In this document: piece by piece, positions 57,663 through 64,000 of the stretch
Layout: each line of letters opens with the position of its first letter
How positions within the stretch are numbered: the stretch's first letter is position 1
Assembly: GCA_033032865.1 (NCBI GenBank)
Contig: JAWHQI010000065.1
Coordinates: forward strand, 310,001 to 374,000
Origin: Dactylorhiza incarnata
Lineage: Eukaryota; Streptophyta; Magnoliopsida; Asparagales; Orchidaceae
Direction: 5' to 3'
DNA: 64,000 bases
Translations under genes and position numbers: made by a program
Notes under the pieces: model-generated
The model's database searches: none
Told to the model about the DNA's origin: nothing
The model's input: the letters and a program-made list of their open reading frames with translations, nothing else

Positions 57663-58291
57663 CAACATACATAGAGCAATAATTATACTTATTATAGTTA
57701 CACAGATATTTTTATTTTTTAATTTTATTTTCATTTAATTTACATAGCCATTATATGTTTAAATTTAATTTATATATATATAACTATTATTATTTACATT
57801 TTATATACTATACATATATATTTATACATATACATATATTATACATATATGTATTTTATTATAATTATGATATATTTATTATTCATTATTATTATGTTAT
57901 TAATATACAATACTACTATATTATTATATATATATTTTTCTCATCCTATTTATCTATCATGCATATTCTTTTTATATTATTTATATTATTATTACTAGTT
58001 TTCATTTATATTTACATATAATAATATGATTATTTATTATACTTATTATTTACATACATATAACTATTTTATTTATATTATATATTATATATATATATGT
58101 TATATTTATAATAAATTTATTATACAATAATATTTCAAAATTTTATTCTCTTATATATATAATTACTTATTTTTACAAAAGAAAAAAAGAAGTGATTATT
58201 TCAATGATTTAAAAGCAATATGTACAAAATTACCCAAAATTAGGCTAGAAATGATACTAAAAATATGCATAATTTGTTATTCATCAGGAGC

Positions 58292-58726
58292 GCTTCAAGG
58301 AGCTTGTATGGAGATGCCCTCACCATGCGATTGATAATTGGCAAGAAGTCCAAATTTTATACAATGGTTTGAATTTCCAAATGAGGTAAATGATTGATGC
58401 GGCCACCGGAGGTACTTGAAATAAGAAACCCCCGAAATCTGCTCAAGAACTTTTCGAGCAAGTGGCCATGAATGCGTACCAGTGGAATGTGCAACAGGCG
58501 CGCCCTAACAAGTCGGCCGGACTCTATGAAGTCGAGGCCACCTCTAGTTTAGCGTTACAAGAAGAAAAACTAACTAAGCAAGTGACGGAGATGTCTGCTT
58601 CCTCCGCCGCCACTAATTAGGCAAATAATAATAATAATATTTTAATTGAAGAGCATGTGGACTACATGGGAAATTCATATCGTCCTTCCTTCAACCCGCA
58701 AAATATTCTGTTTAACAACACATACA
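58292..58726 (+). pseudogene. Athila relic gag, piece 3
   Basis: Resumes directly after the Athila insertion: RFKELVWRCPHHAIDNWQ, YNGLNFQM, then TAA, MIDAATGGT, a TGA, QELFEQVAMNAYQWNV and the Asn-rich linker. It stops at the solo LTR. In-frame stops show it is dead. Confidence 0.9.
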
Positions 58727-59025
58727 TGTTAGAAATTTTAATTATAAAACATTATAAATTAAATGTCTTGATTGGAGCTAAATGGTGTTTGGTGTTTGGG
58801 CTCCTCATTATGATGGAAAAGCTCAAAACCAAATTGGAGGGAATCCAAATTATTTGGAGGGAAACCTTTCATAAAAGAAAGGATGAACCTTTAGTCCCAC
58901 CTTGCTTATTTGCTTTCTAGCCAAAGAATATTTATATGTATTCACTCCTTCTTATTTGTTCAAAAGAACATAATGAGAAACTATGAACCACACGCGCGCG
59001 CGCACGCACCGCACCGGACCGGACC

Positions 59026-59173
59026 GGATTTGGGATTTGGGATTTGGGATTTGGGATTTGGGATTTGGGATTTGGGATTTGGGATTTGGGATTTGGGATT
59101 TGGGATTTGGGATTTGGGATTTGGGATTTGGGATTTGGGATTTGGGATTTGGGATTTGGGATTTGGGATTTGG
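59026..59173. repeat. (GGGATTT)n telomere-like 7-bp repeat, about 21 copies
   Basis: A perfect 7-bp tandem, GGATTTG repeating. The plant telomere repeat is GGGTTTA; this has A and T in other places. The GGG-N4-GGG pattern fits a G-quadruplex. It is preceded by a CG/ACCGG-rich stretch (58990-59025). Confidence 0.97.
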
Positions 59174-59487
59174 TGAATAATTGAATTGTATTTTTTGTTC
59201 CAAATAGCTTCATAACATTTTATTCGGAGCTGCGTCGAATAGATTTCGACGTAGCGTCGTTTTGCCCGCTGGAGTTGTGTGGCGTCGAATGGAACTCGAG
59301 GCTTGCGTCGATAAGTCCTGCGTCGATAGAACTCGACGTAGCGTCGATATGATGTCGACGCAACGTCGATTTCTCTTCTCGTTCTGCCATTTTTTACGTG
59401 TTTTGTTAACCGCTCTTTTGCGCGTCTTTCTCGCCAATATTTACGTTGAAAATATTCAACGTTTATTTTCCTGATTATGATCCTTCC

Positions 59488-59496
59488 CTATATAAC
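59488..59496 (+). promoter_or_regulatory. TATA box of the solo LTR
   Basis: CTATATAAC about 540 bp before the LTR end, in a C/T-rich context. This position fits an LTR promoter. Confidence 0.6.
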
Positions 59497-60039
59497 CGTT
59501 CGTATTTATTGTGGCTTTATTTTATTGCCGTTTTACGAGATCGAATTTCACTGAAGATCTTGCGGTCCAAGTTTTATAAATACTCGTTCTTTCTGCAATT
59601 CTCTTACGCTCTATTACACGCTCTGATACGCTCTTCTGTTCTCTCTATTCTGTGACGATCTTCTACGTGATTTCATTTTCTTTACATTTGCTTCATCAAG
59701 TGGGGGTTCGGGTGCTCTGTGCTTCTTCGGTGTCCGCGCACATCGGAGTTTCGGGATCTAGCCGGGTGTTGTACCTTGGAGGAGTGAGCATCGGTTGAAA
59801 GCCCTGCCGGAGGGTGGTGCAACTTCTTTAGGGCAGTGACCACACGCCTTACCCAGGCTCGATTCTGAACTATAAATTATTCTCCTTTATTTCTCACCTC
59901 CTTCATGAAATATTATTGATATTACTGTTTATATATCTTATATATCTTCTGCTGTTTTCTGTAAAAATTAAAAAAAAAACGAAATTATAGTATTTTGTAT
60001 ATTAATATAGGAATATAATAGAAATATTCCAACAATACA

Positions 60040-61445
60040 ATCCAGGTTTAAGGAATCATCCTAATTTCTCATGGAGCAACCATAATAATGCTTAGCGCCC
60101 ACCAAATATGAATCCACCAGGATTTCTGCCACCACCCCCGAAGCCCTCTGCAATTGAAGAGGTCTTCACTAAATATGTTGTCTCCAATGAGTCCAATATC
60201 CGGAATCTCACCGGATTAATTAAAAATTTGGAAAATCAAATTAGACAGCTCTCCAAAATGTTCTCCGAATGCCAGCAAGGAGCTCTACCGGGCAATACAT
60301 ACTGAGCCCAATCCACAGGAGAGCGTCAATGTAATAACCCTCCGTAGCGGAAAGGAGGTAAAAAATTCAAAATTGGTTGAGCCCAAGGTAAACGTTGCAA
60401 CCCTACCTCCGCATTTTATTTCTTCTTATTTAGCTCCGCGCAATATTCAAGCTTCTTCTATTTTTTATCCTTCTAAAATTCAAAACGAGTGCAATGAGTA
60501 GCAATATAAAAAATTTATTAATATTTTAAAACAAATTCAAATAAACGTTCCATTCTGCAAAACACTCTCTTAAATGCCTAAATATGCGAAGTATCTCAAG
60601 GATTTGCTGTCAAATAAAAAGAAACTTCAAGATATTTCGCGTGTTTCTCTTAACGCAGAATACTCGGCGATTGTTTTAAATAAACTGCCCAAAAATTTAA
60701 ATGATCCGGGACGGTTTTCTGTCTTGCGTTTGTTTGGCAATTTATTAATCAAACACGTCTTGGCCAATTTAGGGGCTAGTATAAATTTGATGTCATTCTC
60801 TTTATTTAAAAAGCCTGGTTTGAGCACACCAAGCCCAACTAATATGATCATCCAACTAGCGGATTGGTTAGTTAAGTACCCAATAGAGTTCACAGAGGAT
60901 GTGTTAGTAAAGGTTGAAAAGTTTGTCTTCCCGGTAGACTTTGTCATCCTCGATATTGGAGAGGACACACTCTCTCAAATGAAGAAGTTACTTTCAGTGT
61001 AAACCAATCAATGAGAAATGTGCTTCCTAACGATGATTCTTATTTCACTTTAGAGTCAAATTTTGAAGAAAAATTGTCGTTTTTTGCTGAAATAATTTCT
61101 CCTCATTTAGAAAATCCGAAGTTAGAAACTTTATTTTGTTTAAAAGAAATGACTCGACGGTTAAAATTTGAACAAATAAATTTAAATAATTTTAAAATTA
61201 AAACATCTTATAAAAAGCCGCCGAGTCTAGAATTAAAACAACTCCCGGATCACTTAAAATATATATTTTTAGAAGAAAATTCAAAATTGCCCGTAATTAT
61301 TTCTTCCGCGCTTAACGATTCGGAAATTTTCGAATTAACAAAAATTCAAAATAATCACCGTCATGCAATTGCATGACAAATTTCTGACATTAAGAGGATA
61401 AACCCCTCATTTTGCACGCACAAAATTATGCTAGAGGATAATTTT
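60040..61445 (+). pseudogene. Athila relic gag C-terminus and protease, pol deleted
   Basis: Resumes with [32 protein letters not shown] and the gag C-terminus. Protease follows at 60574-61002, where the catalytic block reads NLGASINLM: the Asp is Asn (codon 60766-60768). It continues with ELKQLPDHLKYIFLEENSKL and NHRHAIA, a stop, then NPSFCTHKI, and breaks off near 61445 where reverse transcriptase should begin. Reverse transcriptase, RNase H and integrase are missing. Frame changes occur near 60300-60570 and near 61000. Confidence 0.88.
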
Positions 61446-61735
61446 GCACGCATAAAATTCATTATTTCTAAACATATACATTTTTGGTTTTTGTTTGAAG
61501 AGAAATTTTTAAAATATTACATGACATGGAAAATGAGAGGATAAAATTCATCATTTTCCTAAAACATATACAAATATAAAATTATGAGTGAGGTTTTATC
61601 ATCTCAAATTCAAGGTCTCTTCATTTGCCACCGATTAAAACCCCTCCTTAGCTAATTTTATTGGTTCTATACCTAAATCAAATTATTAAGAGAGCAATAT
61701 TTTGATAGGTGTCTTCTCCTTAAGTCTTGATGGGT
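61446..61735 (+). other. 3' untranslated remnant of the Athila relic
   Basis: No open frame. CCTTAGCTAATTTTATTGG and the following ACCTAAATCAAATTATTAAG match, diverged, the young Athila 3' untranslated region near 47950-48010 on its strand. This suggests a deletion joined the start of pol to the 3' end. Short AGAGGATAAA(A)TTCAT-type repeats lie at the join. Confidence 0.6.
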
Positions 61736-61849
61736 TGTCATCACTCCGGGCTGCGATTAGACAAAAACACAACTCTTCCACTAAGATAATGGGGTCATGG
61801 GTGAGAACGTGGGTTTAACCGAAAGAGAGTCAAATCCACTATCTCCGCA

Positions 61850-62220
61850 AACAACCACGCGCAACCGCGCGCGACACCACACCCAGCCACACATGCGCGA
61901 CCAAGCGCGCGCAACCGTCCACACGACCGCATCGCGGTCACGTGCAACCGCATGTGCGCTGCCGTGCGCGGTACCGCCAACCGCGCGCATGCGCGCGATA
62001 CCGCCAACCGCGCGCACGCGCCCGGTACCGCCAACCGCGCGCACGCGCAAGGTTTGCACGCTAGCACGCGCGCGGCCTGCGCGCTAGCCCGTTACATGCG
62101 CGCTAGCGTGCGCGCGACCTGCGCGCTAGCACGCACGCAGCGCTAGCGCGCGCTCGCGCGGCATGTGCGCTACCGCGTGCGGCGGTGACGCGCACGACCG
62201 CGCACGGCGTGCGCGGTGCC
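61850..62220. repeat. CpG-dense degenerate repeats in the Tat LTR
   Basis: Repeated ACCGCCAACCGCGCGCACGCG-like units of about 30 bp (61972-62050), then CGCGCTAGC units (62060-62160). Long alternating purine-pyrimidine runs. Confidence 0.85.
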
Positions 62221-62626
62221 GGTCGATCTCCCTCTCCGCACGGCACGCCCGCCGCCCCTTCGCGTCGTCCTCGCGCGACTCCGATCATTTTTTTACGGTG
62301 CTCCCGCTCGGTGCTCGACGCACGGTTAGCGCTGCTAAGTCCATAGCATGTATTTGATTCCCGCGCACTTGAACATTGCAAAGTTCATAGTGCGCGCAGT
62401 TGCTAACTCCACTTTCCCTCTTAAGACGGCAGGATTTGCACATTGCAATCAGGAAAATACCAGGGAAGCTGCCCGAACTACCCGAAATGCCCGAACTGAC
62501 AGGGGGCAAAATCGTCATATTCAGAAAGTGGCGATCCGTGTGCACTCGATCGACGATCAAGATCGTCCTGTCAGGTGGTTACGGTGGTTACAACAGCGAA
62601 ATTACTGGGTCGTCACCGACCAAGTC

Positions 62627-62635
62627 TATAAAAGG
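62627..62635 (+). promoter_or_regulatory. TATA box of the Tat LTR
   Basis: TATAAAAGG in AGTCTATAAAAGGAACCC, about 500 bp before the LTR end. A good LTR promoter match. Confidence 0.75.
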
Positions 62636-62718
62636 AACCCTGAACCCTCATTGGATGAGATCTGGCACTTTGCACCCGATAGAGCTTCTTGAAGAAATCC
62701 TTCAGAGATCTCCCACGC

Positions 62719-62818
62719 GGTTCGAAGATCTCCTTCGCGGTTCGAAGATCTCCTTCGTGATTCGAAGATCTCCTTCGTCACTTGAAGATCTTCTTCGGAC
62801 CTTGAAGACCTCCTGCAA
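62719..62818. repeat. 20-bp tandem repeat, five copies, in the Tat LTR
   Basis: GGTTCGAAGATCTCCTTCGC and variants in direct succession, just after the TATA box, so in the transcribed leader. Confidence 0.9.
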
Positions 62819-63133
62819 CAGCAAAGTACTTAGTTTTTTCTGAGAGGTGGTCTATCACCCTCAGAGACTTTCCTTCAACTGCAATTGTAACGAGAAGCGG
62901 CATGTCGCTCTCATTTCTCGCAACTTCACTTGTAACACTCAAACACTCAGTGAAATTTGGCTGGCGCAGATCCGACCACGTGGTTTTTTACCCTTTCCCG
63001 GTTTTCCACGCTAAAAATGTTCTCTTGCCATTTGTCTGTTCTCTCTGTGACTGTTTGCGCATTCGGCTAACTCTTGGGCTAAGACGGTCCAATTCGCCCG
63101 GTCTGGAAGAGCGTCGAGTGACCCGCAACAGTT

Positions 63134-63150
63134 TGGCGCCGTCTGTGGGA
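63134..63150 (+). other. Primer-binding site of the Tat element
   Basis: TGGCGCCGTCTGTGGGA, a site well known from Tat/Ogre elements and usually assigned to tRNA-Arg. It lies three bases after the LTR end. Confidence 0.9.
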
Positions 63151-63225
63151 AAGGTGTTCCCCAAACTCTGCAAAGACTTTTCGAAGACAGTATTCGCTTC
63201 ATAGCGATACTCGTGACTAACAGCA

Positions 63226-64000
63226 ATGGCAAGAAGAAGTGCTCGCACCACCGATGGTTCCATCCCAGAAGGATGCATTGATCCCTCTCCCTCTCATTCG
63301 CTCATCAACGCACCTCTCGCCGAAAAGGCCCCATTAGCACCCGTTGCCGCGCTAGAAGGGCGCATGCGCCAGATGGAGGAGCATCAAACTGAGATGCTAA
63401 CCCTGCTGAGAAATCTCGAGGTTCCTCGAGCTCCTGCTCCCCCTCCATTGCTGAATGATCCGCTCCCCCTAGCCTCGAATCATGCTCCAATCGAGACAGC
63501 GGTTTAGGAGGATAATGTCTCAGAAGAACTTTCAGACGCAGCAAGCTCCGCTCATCCCGCTCGTCCAGCTAGGGGACCATAAGGCGACCATCATCACCAA
63601 CGCCAAGGAAGAGTCGACCCTCGACAAGCAGTAGGGAGGACCACTCGAGAAGAAATACTTGATATAGTAGCAGAGGAGTACGGTCAGGTCGGGTGGCATG
63701 TTGCTTTTGCTCGTCGTCCCTTGCACAACGACTCCTCGTTAGCGCCTCATGTTCTAGCTCACCCAGTTCCTCACGACTTCAAGCTCCCCAACATAGAAAC
63801 GTGTGATGGGACGGACGACCCATTGGAGCACGTCAACCATTTCACTATCATCATGAGAATTTACAACGCTCTATATCAGCTCCTCTGTCAGGTGTTTCCA
63901 GCAACCTTAAAAGGCCAAGCGCACACTTGGTTCCACTCTCTGCGAGATGGAGTCATAGATAGCTTCGCGGAAATGGCACGCCAGTTCACCGCCCAGTTCA
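63226..64000 (+). pseudogene. Tat gag, 5' part, two in-frame stops, cut by window end
   Basis: ATG at 63226 (MARRSARTTDGSIPEG). The N-terminal half has a short coiled-coil-like stretch (EGRMRQMEEHQTEMLTLLRN). The frame stays the same throughout but has TAG at 63505 and TAA at 63580. The gag core then reads HDFKLPNIETCDGTDDPLEH, QVFPATLKGQAHTWFHSLRD and DSFAEMARQF up to the edge. The usual Tat gag order is kept. The stops imply an inactive or recently broken copy. Confidence 0.9.

Larger units (their letters stand above)
44846..58286 (-). mobile_element. Full-length Athila element (13,441 bp), nearly intact
   Basis: LTRs of 2789 and 2793 bp (TGATAGA...TTCATCA in plus reading) that are nearly identical, flanked by GGAGC at 44841-44845 and 58287-58291. 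One gag-pol frame of 1755 codons has only two stops. There is an Athila polypurine tract, and a tRNA-Asp primer site expanded into a whole tRNA. No envelope-like frame is present in the 2 kb after pol. Near-identical LTRs make it the youngest large insertion here, apart perhaps from the solo LTR. Confidence 0.96.
55494..58286 (-). repeat. 5' LTR of the young Athila (2793 bp)
   Basis: Partner of 44846-47634, alike almost throughout. One visible length change is an extra short unit in the G-rich stretch near 57515-57535. It contains the functional promoter copy. Confidence 0.95.
58727..60034 (+). mobile_element. Solo LTR, Copia-like (1308 bp)
   Basis: TGTTAGAAATT start, ATTCCAACA end, flanked by ATACA at 58722-58726 and 60035-60039. 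The Athila gag frame resumes across it when one ATACA is removed. It has no internal region, so it is what remains after recombination between two LTRs. Its end sequence and TATA position recall SIRE-type Copia LTRs (inference). It contains the 7-bp repeat at 59026-59173 and the GTCGAC cluster at 59220-59380. Confidence 0.92.
38076..61735 (+). mobile_element. Athila (Ty3/Gypsy) relic with three nested insertions
   Basis: A plus-strand Athila that lost its 5' LTR and most of pol. Its gag is recognised by comparison with the young minus-strand Athila at 44846-58286. It is split at 38415/44514, 44845/58292 and 58726/60040, and the frame resumes correctly after each insertion once one target duplication is removed. 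Stops are scattered through it, so it is old. It ends with a piece of Athila 3' untranslated sequence before 61736. Whether its 3' LTR was lost or lies beyond the window is unknown. Confidence 0.9.
61736..63130 (+). repeat. 5' LTR of the Tat element (start tentative)
   Basis: The end is certain from the primer site; the start is a guess. It includes an alternating C/G-rich stretch (61850-62220), a TATA box and 20-bp repeats. Frames across the C/G stretch are compositional. Confidence 0.65.
61736..64000 (+). mobile_element. Tat-lineage Ty3/Gypsy element, 5' part
   Basis: LTR ending GACCCGCAACA at 63130, the Tat-type primer site four bases on, and a gag that runs off the window. The start at 61736 (TGTCATCACTCC) is the best TG candidate but unproven. 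Pol, if present, lies beyond 64000. Confidence 0.85.

Noticed and set aside
59026..59173. Interstitial telomere or chromosome-fusion scar
   Set aside because: The unit is GGGATTT, not GGGTTTA, and lies inside an LTR bounded by a target duplication.
58910..59213. Frames with repeated GIWDLGF or PNPKSQI
   Set aside because: Read-through of the 7-bp GGGATTT repeat, which repeats the peptide every 7 codons in any frame.
61781..62381. Arg/Ala-rich frames on both strands near 62 kb
   Set aside because: Product of the CG-alternating tract inside the Tat LTR; all frames are open there.

Overview
This window reads as plant (angiosperm) nuclear DNA from a retrotransposon-packed, heterochromatic region. 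I found no host protein-coding gene. Almost every base can be assigned to LTR retrotransposons, their fragments, one MITE and tandem repeats. The plant assignment rests on Ty3/Gypsy chromoviruses with C-terminal chromodomains, Athila and Tat-lineage Gypsy elements with their typical primer sites (tRNA-Asp, and the TGGCGCC...-type site), a Ty1/Copia element primed by initiator tRNA-Met, and a Tourist-like MITE with TTA target duplications.

Layout. 1-8632: minus-strand chromovirus A, with two LTRs and a badly frameshifted gag-pol; the window edge cuts its 3' LTR. 8633-9211: the 3' end of an LTR plus the first gag codons of a gag-only family seen again at 38-44 kb. 9212-9884: an LTR fragment, cut by the next element. 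9885-26841: minus-strand chromovirus B, split inside its RNase H region by a Copia element (14188-22819) with one uninterrupted 1318-codon gag-pol frame. That Copia carries a 631-bp Tourist-like MITE in its 5' leader. 26842-37537: plus-strand chromovirus C, mostly very long LTRs with a ~154-bp internal periodicity and only an integrase/chromodomain remnant. 37538-38025: a third, internally deleted LTR fragment of family C.

38076-61735: an old plus-strand Athila relic that took three independent insertions inside its gag, each bounded by an exact 5-bp target duplication. These are a 6.1-kb gag-only element (38416-44508, AGCAT) with 86-bp and 78-bp satellite-like arrays; a 13.4-kb minus-strand Athila (44846-58286, GGAGC) with near-identical LTRs and a 1755-codon gag-pol frame broken by only two stop codons; and a 1.3-kb solo LTR (58727-60034, ATACA). 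61736-64000: the start of a plus-strand Tat-lineage element (LTR, primer site, gag), which runs off the window.

The most unusual observation is at 55402-55487. The primer-binding site of the young Athila element has been replaced by a complete 72-nt tRNA-Asp(GUC) sequence ending in CCA, with a short primer-site repeat left on its far side. This looks like a reverse-transcribed full-length tRNA primer fixed in a DNA copy. Second is the gag-only element, whose two homologous tandem arrays and unequal LTRs show satellite-type expansion inside a mobile element.
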